The notes beneath the pieces were generated by a model. The model did not search any database. It saw only the letters and a program-made list of their open reading frames with translations, and had not been told where the DNA came from. Both the position numbers and the translations under genes were made by a program. From GCA-020356105 sp964347475 (lineage in GTDB: Bacteria; Pseudomonadota; Alphaproteobacteria; UBA8366; JADFVY01), in assembly GCA_964347475.1 (NCBI GenBank), contig CAYFYY010000010.1, positions 1-64,000 on the forward strand: a stretch of 64,000 nucleotides of DNA. Reading direction: 5' to 3'. Within the stretch, counting starts at the first letter, position 1, and every line of letters begins with the position of its first letter. Below, piece after piece: positions 1 to 8,092 of this stretch.

Positions 1-651
1 ACCTACCTCTCGGGCGGCATCCAGCGGGTCGCCATCAAGCACGGCTGCGCGCCCTTCGGCAATGCCAAGGCCCGCGCCGTGGTCTGGACCTTTGTGGATC
101 CGGTGCCCCTGCACCGCGAGCCGCTGTATGCGCCGGACCGGGCTCTGGTGGCCGACTACCCGACCTTCGAGGACCGCAAGATGTACCGCCTGCCGACCAA
201 GTACAAGTCGATCCAGGACATCGACTACTCGAAGGACTTCCCGATCATCCTGACCTCGGGGCGGCTTGTCGAGTACGAGGGCGGCGGCGACGAGAGCCGG
301 TCCAATCGCTGGCTGGCCGAGCTGCAGCAGGACATGTTCTGCGAGATCCACCCGGTCGACGCCAACAATCTCGGCATCCGTGACGGTCAGATGGTCTGGG
401 TCCACAGCCCGGAGGGATCGAAGGTCAAGGTCATGGCCATGATCACCGAGCGGGTCGGCCGCGGCGTCGCCTTCATGCCGTTCCATTTCGGCGGCCATTT
501 CGAGGGCAAGGACCTGCGTGCCAAATATCCCAAGGGCGCCGATCCGATCGTGCTCGGTGAATCGTCGAACACGGTCGGCACTTACGGCTACGACATCGTG
601 ACCAACATGCAGGAGACCAAGGTCACCCTGTGCAACATCGAGAAAGCGTGA
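1..651 (+). CDS. fdhA: Formate dehydrogenase catalytic (alpha) subunit, C-terminal part
   Basis: The gene enters from the left edge, open in frame 1 from base 1, so only about the last 216 residues are present. They form the C-terminal molybdopterin-dinucleotide-binding barrel of a molybdenum or tungsten formate dehydrogenase. The segment includes ILTSGRLVEYEGGGDESRSN and a conserved end around the FHFGGHFEG stretch. The protein would oxidise formate to CO2 and pass electrons to the Fe-S subunit encoded 11 bp downstream. The Mo/Se-or-Cys active site and N-terminal Fe-S clusters lie outside the window, so the selenocysteine/cysteine question cannot be answered. Identity as FDH rather than another molybdoenzyme rests on the Fe-S and cytochrome b partners that follow. 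Confidence 0.88.
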   Translation, partial: TYLSGGIQRVAIKHGCAPFGNAKARAVVWTFVDPVPLHREPLYAPDRALVADYPTFEDRKMYRLPTKYKSIQDIDYSKDFPIILTSGRLVEYEGGGDESRSNRWLAELQQDMFCEIHPVDANNLGIRDGQMVWVHSPEGSKVKVMAMITERVGRGVAFMPFHFGGHFEGKDLRAKYPKGADPIVLGESSNTVGTYGYDIVTNMQETKVTLCNIEKA

Positions 652-662
652 GGAGCTGAACC

Positions 663-1259
663 ATGGCACGCATGAAATTCCTCTGTGACGCCGAGCGCTG
701 CATCGAATGCAACGCCTGCGTCACCGCATGCAAAAACGAGAACGAGGTGCCGTGGGGCGTGAACCGCCGGCGGGTCGTCACCATCAATGACGGCAAGCCG
801 GGCGAGCGCTCGATCTCGGTGGCCTGCATGCACTGCTCGGACGCGCCGTGTATCGCGGTGTGTCCGGTGGACTGCATCTACTCGACCGAGGAAGGCGTGG
901 TCCTGCATTCCAAGGACCTGTGCATCGGTTGCGGGTATTGCTTCTATGCCTGCCCGTTCGGTGCACCGCAATATCCCAGCGCCGCCAATTTCGGCAGCCG
1001 CGGCAAGATGGACAAGTGCACCTTCTGCAACGGCGGCCCGGAAGAGGACATGAGCAAGGCCGAGTTCCAGAAATACGGCCGCAACCGCCTGGCCGAGGGC
1101 AAGCTTCCGCTGTGCGCGGAGATGTGCGCAACCAAGGCGCTGCTGGCCGGGGACGGCGACGTCGTCTCGAATATCTACCGCGAGCGCGTCGTGGCCCGCG
1201 GGTTCGGGTCGGGTGCCTGGGGCTGGGGCACGGCCTACCAGCTGAAGTCCGGCAGCTGA
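663..1259 (+). CDS. fdh3B: Formate dehydrogenase Fe-S (beta) subunit, FDH3 type
   Basis: This 198-residue electron-transfer subunit has four cysteine clusters of the 4Fe-4S kind: CIECNACVTACK near residue 14, CMHCSDAPCIAVCP near 57, CIGCGYCFYACP near 90, and a split CTFC...CAEMCATKA cluster from about 118 to 155. It would carry electrons from the molybdopterin subunit to the membrane cytochrome b encoded at 1630. There is no signal peptide, as expected if it is exported with a Tat-bearing alpha subunit or stays cytoplasmic. A purine-rich stretch (TGAGGAGC) lies just before the ATG. It is in the same operon as the partial alpha gene, and its length fits the FDH3 beta family. Confidence 0.93.
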   Translation: MARMKFLCDAERCIECNACVTACKNENEVPWGVNRRRVVTINDGKPGERSISVACMHCSDAPCIAVCPVDCIYSTEEGVVLHSKDLCIGCGYCFYACPFGAPQYPSAANFGSRGKMDKCTFCNGGPEEDMSKAEFQKYGRNRLAEGKLPLCAEMCATKALLAGDGDVVSNIYRERVVARGFGSGAWGWGTAYQLKSGS

Positions 1260-1290
1260 GGCCCTGCGGCCCATCGCGGCTGGAATGCGT

Positions 1291-1322
1291 TGGGGGGCGG
1301 AGCCAAGTCGCGCCGCCCCCCA
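1291..1322 (+). terminator. Strong GC hairpin inside the FDH operon
   Basis: A 10-bp perfect stem (TGGGGGGCGG at 1291-1300 with CCGCCCCCCA at 1313-1322) encloses a 12-base loop. It is followed only by a short T-run (CATTTCC). It sits in the 132-bp gap between the Fe-S subunit and the lipoprotein gene. It could be an intrinsic terminator that sets subunit ratios or an mRNA-stabilising hairpin; the weak T-tract favours the second or partial termination. Confidence 0.45.
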
Positions 1323-1391
1323 TTTCCATATCGTTGGCTGTCGGCCGGCCACGGTTCCGATATCGCGTTCAGCATGGAGGGGTTTTGCACC

Positions 1392-1595
1392 ATGAATGAG
1401 ACGAACCGGAGACATTGGGCATTTCTGATCGGTTGCCTGGTTGCGGCCGGGCTTGCCCTGGCCGGATGCCGTAGCGAGGAGCAGGGGCGGATCAAGCGGT
1501 TCGAGAAGGGAACCTATCTCGGCAAGCCGGACCAGGAGCTGACCGACGAGCAGGTCGAGGAGCTCAGGTTCCGGGCCCGCCAGCAGCAGGGCTGA
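1392..1595 (+). CDS. Small lipoprotein of the FDH operon
   Basis: This 67-residue protein begins MNETNRRHWAF and has a hydrophobic stretch ending in a lipobox (LAGC). It would be cut and lipidated at that cysteine, leaving about 41 charged residues outside the membrane. The start at 1392 is preferred over the longer in-frame start at 1290 because GGAGGGG lies at 1376-1382, 9 bases upstream, and because it places the signal peptide at the N terminus. No known domain is recognised. Position between the Fe-S and cytochrome b subunits suggests an assembly or stabilising role for the membrane FDH complex; this is inference from context. Confidence 0.7.
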   Translation: MNETNRRHWAFLIGCLVAAGLALAGCRSEEQGRIKRFEKGTYLGKPDQELTDEQVEELRFRARQQQG

Positions 1596-1629
1596 TACCG
1601 CAATGCGAGATTGCTGTGGAGACGACATC

Positions 1630-2805
1630 ATGTGGAACATCATTCGACTGCGGAAGATGGCCGGCGCAATCGGCCTCGCGGCGGCACTCCCGCTCGTATT
1701 GACCGTCGTCGCAGCGGCATACCTGCCCGGCATCGACGGACCGGCCATCGCGCAGGAAGCCGGCCAGGTGCCCGGCGAGGCGCTGGGCAGCGCAAGCGAT
1801 ACGGAGATCTGGCGCCAGCTGCGCGGCGGTGCCCGGGGGACCGTATCGATTCCCGACACGAAGGCCGGCGTGATGATCCAGTCCGAGGGCGAGCTGTGGC
1901 GCAACTGGCGCAACGGGCCGCTTTCGTATTTCGGCATCCTGATGCTGGTCGGAACAATCGTAATCATCGCCGCGTTCTTTGCCATCCGCGGCCGCATCAA
2001 GATCGACGCCGGGCCCAGCGGCCGGCTGATCGAGCGCTTCAACGGGCTCGAGCGCTTCACCCACTGGTTGATGGCCGGCACATTCATCGTGCTGGGCATC
2101 ACCGGCCTTAATATCATGTACGGCCGTTACCTGTTCGGGGGGCAACAGATCACCTCTGGCGAATTCGGCGGACTGCATCAATTCTTCGCCGCCGTTACCT
2201 GGTACGGCAAGATCGCCCACAATTTCCTCGCCTTTGCCTTCATGCTTGGCCTCGTTCTCTCCTTCGTCCTGTGGGTCCGGCACAACATCCCCAACAAGCA
2301 CGACCTGAAATGGCTGGCGGTCGCAGGCGGCCTGTTCAAGAAGAACGTCCACCCGCCGGCGAAGAAGTTCAATGCCGGCCAGAAGCTCCTGTTCTGGGTC
2401 GTGATTCTCGGCGGCCTATCGATGAGCCTGTCCGGAATCTCGCTGATGTTCCCGTTCACCTTCGCGATGTTCTCCGACACCTTCGCCGTCCTCAACGTGT
2501 TCGGCCTCGGCCTGCCGGCCGACCTTTCGATGGTCGAGGAGATGCAACTCTCGCAGCTCTGGCACGCCCTCGTCTCGCTGGTCATGATCGCGATCGTGAT
2601 TGCCCATATCTACATCGGCACGCTCGGCATGGAGGGCGCCTTCGATGCCATGGGCAACGGCATGGTTGACGAGAACTGGGCGCGCGAGCACCATGGCCTG
2701 TGGGTCGCCGAATTGAAGGGCGAGGCACCGCCGCCGGATCACGGTGACGGCGGGGCCGCGGCCAAGGCCGAACGGCCGGATGGCGGTGAACCCCAGACGG
2801 CCTGA
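1630..2805 (+). CDS. fdhC: Formate dehydrogenase cytochrome b (gamma) subunit
   Basis: This 391-residue membrane protein starts with a signal-like hydrophobic segment and a short periplasmic loop. Four to five further membrane spans follow. Histidines in FTHWL, IAHNF, LWHAL and IAHIYIG are placed as ligands of two b hemes, as in FdnI/FdoI-type subunits. It would pass electrons from the Fe-S subunit to the quinone pool. The start at 1630 (MWNIIRLRK) is preferred to the in-frame ATG at 1603 because GGAG lies about 9 bases before it. The C terminus is a long hydrophilic Gly/Ala/Glu tail. It belongs to the same operon as the neighbouring FDH genes. Confidence 0.92.
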   Translation: MWNIIRLRKMAGAIGLAAALPLVLTVVAAAYLPGIDGPAIAQEAGQVPGEALGSASDTEIWRQLRGGARGTVSIPDTKAGVMIQSEGELWRNWRNGPLSYFGILMLVGTIVIIAAFFAIRGRIKIDAGPSGRLIERFNGLERFTHWLMAGTFIVLGITGLNIMYGRYLFGGQQITSGEFGGLHQFFAAVTWYGKIAHNFLAFAFMLGLVLSFVLWVRHNIPNKHDLKWLAVAGGLFKKNVHPPAKKFNAGQKLLFWVVILGGLSMSLSGISLMFPFTFAMFSDTFAVLNVFGLGLPADLSMVEEMQLSQLWHALVSLVMIAIVIAHIYIGTLGMEGAFDAMGNGMVDENWAREHHGLWVAELKGEAPPPDHGDGGAAAKAERPDGGEPQTA

Positions 2806-2821
2806 GGAGGGGCCGCCTGCT

Positions 2822-3220
2822 ATGCTTTGGCACGGACTTGCCGGCCGGTGCGTCGATCGCCTCGCCGCCGTGGTTCTCGCGGCCGGCCTCCTGCTGTTCG
2901 CGACCGCGCCGGCCGCGGCGCAGGCCCTGCTAACCGAGGCGGCGGCGCGCACCGCGGTTGAGGAGAGATACGGCGTCGAGGTGCTGCGCATCGAGTCCGC
3001 AGAGCAGGACGGCGTGCCGGTCTTCCTGGTCCGGGTGATGAACCCGGGCGGCAACTTCAACGAGGCCTTCCAGGTCAATACCCTCGTGCTCGACCGGCGC
3101 ACCGGGAATCTCGTGCCGCAATTCCGGCACGAGAGCAGCGGCGTGCGCGACAGGTCCGGGACGCGTCGGGAAACGGACGAGAATACGGGACCAGTGCTGC
3201 GACGGGAGAGCGTACCGTGA
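2822..3220 (+). CDS. Secreted PepSY-like protein of the FDH operon
   Basis: This 132-residue protein has a signal peptide: a hydrophobic core near residues 14-30 ending ATAPAAAQA. A small alpha/beta domain follows with YGVEVLRIESAEQDGVPVFL and a strand reading VNTLVLDRRTGNLVPQF, which resembles the PepSY fold. Start 2822 is chosen because GAGGAGGGG lies at 2804-2812, 9 bases upstream, and because the longer frame from 2744 would bury the signal peptide. PepSY domains often act as periplasmic inhibitors or redox-partner modules. Here the gene sits between the cytochrome b subunit and a cytochrome c fusion, so a role in the periplasmic FDH assembly is plausible but unproven. Confidence 0.65.
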   Translation: MLWHGLAGRCVDRLAAVVLAAGLLLFATAPAAAQALLTEAAARTAVEERYGVEVLRIESAEQDGVPVFLVRVMNPGGNFNEAFQVNTLVLDRRTGNLVPQFRHESSGVRDRSGTRRETDENTGPVLRRESVP

Positions 3221-3257
3221 TGCACGCCGCCGGTGTCCCGGGCAGGAGCGTGCCCTC

Positions 3258-4562
3258 GTGAGGATCGGGCGCGTCGCCGGGCTGTTGGCGGTACTGGCAA
3301 CGACCACGGCCCACGCGGACCTGGTCGGCCACGGCGGCTTCGTCAAGGGCGTCGCTGTCTCGCCGGACGGTACGCGGGCGCTGACTGCGAGCTTCGACTA
3401 TTCGGTGATGTACTGGAGCGTGCCCGAGGGCAAGGTCCTGGGCCGGTTCGACGGGCATGCCGGCGGCGTCAACGCGGTCGCGTTCCTGCCCGACGGACGC
3501 CGCGCCGTATCCGGCGCCGACGACGGCACGTTGATCCTGTGGTCGTTGCCGGGGGGCCGGATCGAAAAGCGCCTGACCGGCCATCTCGGCAAGATCGCCG
3601 CCGTCGCGGTATCGCCCGACGGCTCGCTCGCGGCGTCGGCCGGCTGGGACCGGACCGTGCGGATCTGGGACCTCGCCACCGGCACGGTGCGGCACGTCCT
3701 GGATAACAGCGGCAGCAACGTCAACGCGGTCGCCTTCTCGCCCGACGGCGCGCTGCTGCTGACCGGCGGCCACGATTCGATGATCCGCCTGTGGCGGGTG
3801 TCCGACGGGACCAGGCTGTTGGCCATGTCGGGACACGATTTCGCGGTCAACAGCGTCGCCTTCACGCCGGACGGCCGCCACGCGGTCTCGGGCAGCGTCG
3901 ACGAGACGCTGCGCGTCTGGGACCTGGAAACCGGCTCGGAACTCGGCATCTGGTACGGCCACGAGGGGCCTGTCATCGGGGTCGCGATCTCCGCCAACGG
4001 CAAGCTTGCGGCATCGGGCGGTATCGACCAGACGGTGCGCATATGGCACCTGCCGACAGGCAAGCTGGTCCATTCCCTTGCCGGGCATTTCGGGCCGGTC
4101 TGGTCGCTGGCCTTCACGCCGGACGGGCGGCTCCTGCTGTCCGCCGGGGCCGACGATGTCGTGCGCATCTGGGATGTCGAATACGGCACCCCGCTGGGCG
4201 GCGAGGACATCGCCGTTGCGGCGGACGGGGCCGTTGCCGACGACAGCCGCGGGGCGCGCCTCTTCCGCAAGTGTCGCGCCTGCCATGCGACCACGGCGGA
4301 CGGCGCCAACAAGGCCGGGCCGACGCTGTACGGCCTGTTCGGCCGGCCTTCCGGCAGCGTCGCGGGATATCCGTATTCGGACGCCCTCGCCGGCGGTCGG
4401 CTGATCTGGACGGAAGAGGCGATCGACACGCTGTTCGCCGAGGGACCGGACGTCTTCACGCCGGGCTCGAAGATGCCGTTGCAGCGGATGCCCGACCCGG
4501 CGGACCGGGCGGAGCTGATCGGCTATCTGAAACGCGTGACCGCCGCGGACGGCCAGGAGTGA
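3258..4562 (+). CDS. WD40 beta-propeller fused to a c-type cytochrome
   Basis: This 434-residue protein starts at a GTG (MRIGRVAG). A signal peptide ends near THAHAD-like residues at about 20. Seven WD40 repeats follow (each with a GH dipeptide, SPDG or TPDG, and a WD-like end such as RIWD), enough for one closed seven-bladed propeller at about residues 21-315. The C-terminal 100 residues are a class I cytochrome c with C339-R-A-C342-H343 heme attachment and a likely distal Met in GSKMPLQRM. It is periplasmic, downstream of the FDH subunits. It could dock onto the FDH complex through the propeller and take electrons through the heme. The fusion itself is seen in the sequence; the docking role is inference. 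Confidence 0.85.
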   Translation: MRIGRVAGLLAVLATTTAHADLVGHGGFVKGVAVSPDGTRALTASFDYSVMYWSVPEGKVLGRFDGHAGGVNAVAFLPDGRRAVSGADDGTLILWSLPGGRIEKRLTGHLGKIAAVAVSPDGSLAASAGWDRTVRIWDLATGTVRHVLDNSGSNVNAVAFSPDGALLLTGGHDSMIRLWRVSDGTRLLAMSGHDFAVNSVAFTPDGRHAVSGSVDETLRVWDLETGSELGIWYGHEGPVIGVAISANGKLAASGGIDQTVRIWHLPTGKLVHSLAGHFGPVWSLAFTPDGRLLLSAGADDVVRIWDVEYGTPLGGEDIAVAADGAVADDSRGARLFRKCRACHATTADGANKAGPTLYGLFGRPSGSVAGYPYSDALAGGRLIWTEEAIDTLFAEGPDVFTPGSKMPLQRMPDPADRAELIGYLKRVTAADGQE

Positions 4563-4620
4563 CGGGTGCCGGCGGCCGGGCGATACGCGAAACGTATGCG
4601 GTCATGAGGAGGGAAAATCG

Positions 4621-4752
4621 ATGAGAGCGTTCCTGACGAGTGTTGCGGCGGCGATCCTCATCGCGATCATCGCCGGCGTGGTCCTGAAATACGGGGTCGA
4701 CCTCGAATCGAAGGACGTCTATCAGTCGACGCACGGCTCCGTGCGCCTGTGA
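4621..4752 (+). CDS. 43-residue single-span membrane protein ending the FDH operon
   Basis: A short gene translating as MRAFLTSVAAAILIAI... with one membrane span at about residues 5-24, followed by a 19-residue charged tail with YGVDLESKDVYQS. A very strong ribosome site (GAGGAGGGA) lies 6-7 bases before the ATG at 4621. It lies 58 bp after the WD40-cytochrome gene on the same strand and closes the FDH operon before a convergent gene. It is probably a small accessory subunit of a membrane complex. No family is recognised. Confidence 0.68.
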   Translation: MRAFLTSVAAAILIAIIAGVVLKYGVDLESKDVYQSTHGSVRL

Positions 4753-4797
4753 GCGAAGGCCCGGGTCGGCGGCGGGGTCGTCCCGCCCGTCCGGGAG

Positions 4798-5451
4798 TCA
4801 ATCGGTGCCGGCGACGAGCACCGCCAGTCGCGACCGAAGGTTGGCCAGGAGGCCGTCGACTCCGACCTTGCGGACCACCGAATCGAACTCCGCCCGCTGG
4901 GCCGTCGCCATGCTGACGCCCTCGACGATGACGTCGATGATCTTGAGTTCGCCGTTGAACGACCGGACGCGCCAGTCGGCGGCGAAGGGCGGCTGGCCGT
5001 CGGGATGTACGATGCGCGTGCGGACGACGATGTCGCGTCCATTGTTCTTCAGCTCGATGCTGTTGAAGATCTCGAGGGTCTGGCCGCCGTAGCCGCCGAG
5101 GCGCCGTCCATAGCTCGTCAACAGCCATTCGGCGAACAGGTCCTGAAACTCGGCCCGCTGCTCATCGCTCATCGCCCGCCAGTGGCGGCCGGCGACGAAC
5201 TGGCCGATCGCCTCGAGCGCGAACCCCATGCGGACGAGCCGGCGGAACTCCACCTCGCGCTGCCCGTCGGTGTAATCCTTTTCGTGCAGCATGGCGAGGC
5301 CGCTGCGCGCGAGGTCCCGGATGAAGGTCTCGGCGTCCGCTTCGCGCGGCGTGGCGTGCGCCGACGAGGCGGTGTAGGCGGCGAGAACGAGCGCCATGAA
5401 TCCGGCCGCCATGATCTCGACGACCCTGCTTTGTGTTATTGTCCGGATCAT
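4798..5451 (-). CDS. MlaC/Ttg2D-family phospholipid-binding protein
   Basis: This 217-residue protein has a signal peptide near residues 13-33 and the MlaC/Tol-Ttg2 fold. Recognisable stretches include FRRLVRMGFALEAIGQFVAGRHW, EFQDLFAEWLLTSYGRRLGG, VVRTRIVHPDG and WRVRSFNGELKIIDVIVEG. Family members carry phospholipid (MlaC) or hopanoid precursors (HpnM) across the periplasm. Start 5451 (MIRTITQSRV) is chosen over the longer frame from 5538 because GGGGGAACAC directly precedes it and it puts the signal peptide at the N terminus. The gene stands alone: no mlaDEF or hpn genes are nearby, so the cargo cannot be assigned. Confidence 0.85.
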   Translation of the reverse strand: MIRTITQSRVVEIMAAGFMALVLAAYTASSAHATPREADAETFIRDLARSGLAMLHEKDYTDGQREVEFRRLVRMGFALEAIGQFVAGRHWRAMSDEQRAEFQDLFAEWLLTSYGRRLGGYGGQTLEIFNSIELKNNGRDIVVRTRIVHPDGQPPFAADWRVRSFNGELKIIDVIVEGVSMATAQRAEFDSVVRKVGVDGLLANLRSRLAVLVAGTD

Positions 5452-5498
5452 GTGTTCCCCCGATCCTGTCGCGTCGTGCCACCCTGCGTTGTCAGGAC

Positions 5499-5504
5499 AG
5501 TATA
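5499..5504 (-). promoter_or_regulatory. Likely -10 element for the MlaC-like gene
   Basis: On the minus strand this reads TATACT, preceded by TGT (an extended -10 feel), about 48 bases upstream of the MlaC-like start. No good -35 hexamer is seen at 16-18 bases. The sequence lies in an AT-richer divergent region shared with the cysteine hydrolase at 5584. Confidence 0.35.
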
Positions 5505-5583
5505 ACAGAACCGGCACAGGGGGATAATGGGTTAACAAACCGTTGCCGTAACAAGTCGTTTAAAATTTTAGGTAAAATTAACC

Positions 5584-6357
5584 ATGGAGGCCAAAGTGAC
5601 GAACGCTGCCACGACCACGGATCTGGTCGCTATGCTGAACGAGCTGATGCCCATCGGTCTCGCTGCGCTGGCGGTGCGCGAGGCCGGTACGGGCCTGGTG
5701 ATCGTCGACGAAGTCAACGGGTTCGCTTCGGTCGGCTGCGGCAATCTCGCGCCGCCGACGGAAAATCCGCAGGTCACGACCATGATCGCGGAAACCGATC
5801 GGCTGGCGCGCGCGTTTCGCGCCCAGGGCTGGCCGATCCTCGCCTTCCTCGACACGCACGAGCCCGGCAGGCCCGAGCCGCCCTACCCGCCACACTGCGA
5901 GAAGGGGACCGGCGAGGAGGAGCTGGTGCCGGCGCTCAAATGGCTGGAGGACGAAGGCGCCGCGACGCTGGTGCGCAAGGACTGCATCAACGGCTTCGTC
6001 GGGGCCATCGGGCCGGATGGCGGCAACCGGGTCGCCGAATGGATCAACGGGAACCGGCTGCAACGCCTGCTCGTCGTCGGTATCTGCACCGATATCTGCG
6101 TCATGGATTTCGTGCTCACCATGCTGTCGGCACGCAACCACGGCCTGACCCCGACCCTGGAAGACATCGTCGTCTACGCGCAGGGATGCGCCACCTACGA
6201 CCTGCCGCGCGAGGTGGCAGCGAATCTGGGCCTGCCGGAGACAGCAGCGCACCCGCAGCAGCCGACACACCATCTCGGCCTGTACTTCATGGCCTCGCGC
6301 GGCGCCATCCTGGCCGATCGCGTGGACGTCGCGGTGGCGTCAGCGGCCGCGGAATAG
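5584..6357 (+). CDS. Isochorismatase-family cysteine hydrolase, nicotinamidase-like
   Basis: This 257-residue enzyme has the triad of the cysteine hydrolase superfamily: D42 in IVDEVNGF, K132 in LVRKDCING, and C172 in GICTDICVMD. The pattern D90-T-H92 followed by H104 matches the metal-binding residues of nicotinamidases, which supports amide (for example nicotinamide) hydrolysis rather than isochorismate cleavage. The ATG at 5584 lacks a ribosome site. The bases right after it contain GGAGG (5586-5590), 5 bases before an in-frame GTG at 5596, so translation may begin at 5596. It is followed after 5 bp by an acyl-CoA synthetase gene. Substrate not determined. Confidence 0.83.
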   Translation: MEAKVTNAATTTDLVAMLNELMPIGLAALAVREAGTGLVIVDEVNGFASVGCGNLAPPTENPQVTTMIAETDRLARAFRAQGWPILAFLDTHEPGRPEPPYPPHCEKGTGEEELVPALKWLEDEGAATLVRKDCINGFVGAIGPDGGNRVAEWINGNRLQRLLVVGICTDICVMDFVLTMLSARNHGLTPTLEDIVVYAQGCATYDLPREVAANLGLPETAAHPQQPTHHLGLYFMASRGAILADRVDVAVASAAAE

Positions 6358-6362
6358 GCATC

Positions 6363-8015
6363 ATGCCGACCGATCCTCCGCCGCTCCTTGGCGGCATGAT
6401 GGAGCGACCGCTGCTGATCTCCTCGATCATCGACTATGCGGCCGCTGTCCACGCCCGCGTGCCCGTTGTTTCGCGCGACGCACGGGGACGGATCCACCGC
6501 TATACGTACGGCGACGCCGCGCCGCGCATCGCGAGGCTGGCGAATGCCCTCACGTCGCTGGGCGTGCGCAAGGGAGACCGGGTCGCGACGTTGGCCTGGA
6601 ACGGCCACCGCCATTTTGAACTGTATTACGCGATTTCCGGCATCGGCGCGGTCTGCCACACCGTGAACCCGCGGCTGTTCCGGGACCAGCTGGAGCATAT
6701 CTTCAACCACGCCGAGGATCGCTTCGTCTTCGTCGATCCCGAACTCGTGCCGCTGCTCGAGGACCTCATGGCCGAGCTGCGCACCGTCGAGGCCGCCGTC
6801 GTGCTGGCCGAGCCGGCGGACATGCCGGCGAGCAAACTCGGATCTCAGTTGTGCTACGAGACGCTCCTCGACGATGCGCCGGACGCGATCGACTGGCCGG
6901 AGTTCGACGAGCGGACCGCCGCGGCGCTGTGCTATACCTCGGGCACGACGGGGAACCCAAAGGGTGCGCTGTACAGCCACCGCTCGACCGTCTTGCATGC
7001 GCTGGGCGCCGTCGTCGGGCATGACACCGCGCTCGACAGCACCGATGTCTTCATGCCCGTGGTGCCGATGTTCCATGTCTGCGCCTGGGGCTATCCCTAT
7101 GCCTGCCCGCTTGTCGGAGCCGCCCTGGTCCTTCCCGGACCGCGTCTCGACGGCGCCAGCCTGCACGAGCTGATGGAGGCCGAACGGGTGACTCTGGCGG
7201 CCGGCGTGCCGACCCTGTGGTACGGGCTGATGGAACACTTGCGCCGGAGCGGTGGTCGCCTGACCCATTTGCGCGGCCTGGTGAGCGGCGGCGCTGCCGC
7301 GTCGCTCGCGCTGATCGAGGAGATCGAGAGCCATGGCGTCGAATTCATGCACGGCTGGGGCCTGACCGAGACCAGTCCCGTCGCCACGACCAACCTGTCG
7401 TCCACTGCTCGCGCCTGCGGCCAGGAGGAGACGGCGCAGAGATACAAGCTCAAACAGGGACGGCCGTTGTTCGGCGTCGGGGTCCGGCTGGTGGGCGAGG
7501 ATGGCAAGTCGGTGCCGCACGACGGCAAGACCAGCGGCGAGGTGCTGCTGCGCGGGAATACGGTTATCTCCGGATATTTCCGCGACGAGGCAGCGAGCGC
7601 GGCCGCCTTCGACGACGAAGGCTGGTTTCGTACCGGGGATATCGGCACGATCGACGCCAGCGGGTGCCTGCAGCTGACCGACCGGGCCAAGGACCTGATC
7701 AAGTCCGGGGGTGAGTGGATCAGCTCGATCGACCTGGAAAACGAAGTCCTCGGCCATCCGGGCGTCGCGATGGCGGCGGCCATCGCGGTGGCGCACGCCA
7801 AATGGGGCGAGCGGCCGCTGCTCGTCATCGTCCCGCAGGAGGGGCAGGCGCCGTCGAAGGCCGAAATCCTCGATTACCTCAAGAGCCGGGTCGCGCCCTG
7901 GTGGCTGCCGGACGATGTGGTCTGTATCGATGCCATGCCGATGACAGCGACGGGCAAGGTGTCCAAACGCCAGCTGCGGGAGCGCTTCCGTGGCTACCGG
8001 TTGCCGACGGCCTGA
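6363..8015 (+). CDS. Acyl-CoA synthetase (AMP-dependent, fatty-acid type)
   Basis: This 550-residue adenylate-forming enzyme has the P-loop signature YTSGTTGNPKGALYSH at about 200, GWGLTET near 335, GWFRTGDIG near 420, and the C-terminal catalytic lysine in TGKVSKRQLR. Length and motifs fit medium/long-chain fatty acid-CoA ligases that convert a carboxylic acid, ATP and CoA to acyl-CoA. The reading frame stays open far upstream, but the ATG at 6363 gives the normal N terminus (MPTDPPPLLGG). It follows the cysteine hydrolase by 5 bp, so the two are probably cotranscribed; amidase release of an acid followed by CoA activation is one reading, but only a guess. Confidence 0.9.
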   Translation: MPTDPPPLLGGMMERPLLISSIIDYAAAVHARVPVVSRDARGRIHRYTYGDAAPRIARLANALTSLGVRKGDRVATLAWNGHRHFELYYAISGIGAVCHTVNPRLFRDQLEHIFNHAEDRFVFVDPELVPLLEDLMAELRTVEAAVVLAEPADMPASKLGSQLCYETLLDDAPDAIDWPEFDERTAAALCYTSGTTGNPKGALYSHRSTVLHALGAVVGHDTALDSTDVFMPVVPMFHVCAWGYPYACPLVGAALVLPGPRLDGASLHELMEAERVTLAAGVPTLWYGLMEHLRRSGGRLTHLRGLVSGGAAASLALIEEIESHGVEFMHGWGLTETSPVATTNLSSTARACGQEETAQRYKLKQGRPLFGVGVRLVGEDGKSVPHDGKTSGEVLLRGNTVISGYFRDEAASAAAFDDEGWFRTGDIGTIDASGCLQLTDRAKDLIKSGGEWISSIDLENEVLGHPGVAMAAAIAVAHAKWGERPLLVIVPQEGQAPSKAEILDYLKSRVAPWWLPDDVVCIDAMPMTATGKVSKRQLRERFRGYRLPTA

Positions 8016-8092
8016 CGACTCGCGTCCGGTCTTGCGTAAGCGATGCCGGTAAGGGATAAGGCGTCGGCCACGGCCCGCAGGAGAACCGTTAC

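Noticed and set aside
588..2117. 509-residue open frame on the minus strand across the FDH genes
   Set aside because: It is antisense to well-supported FDH subunits with correct cysteine motifs and its composition is low-complexity; typical antisense shadow in GC-rich DNA.
5433..6362. Long plus-strand frame continuing upstream of the acyl-CoA synthetase, suggesting an 860-residue fusion
   Set aside because: The first 310 codons overlap the cysteine hydrolase in another frame and resemble no protein; the synthetase has a normal N terminus at 6363.
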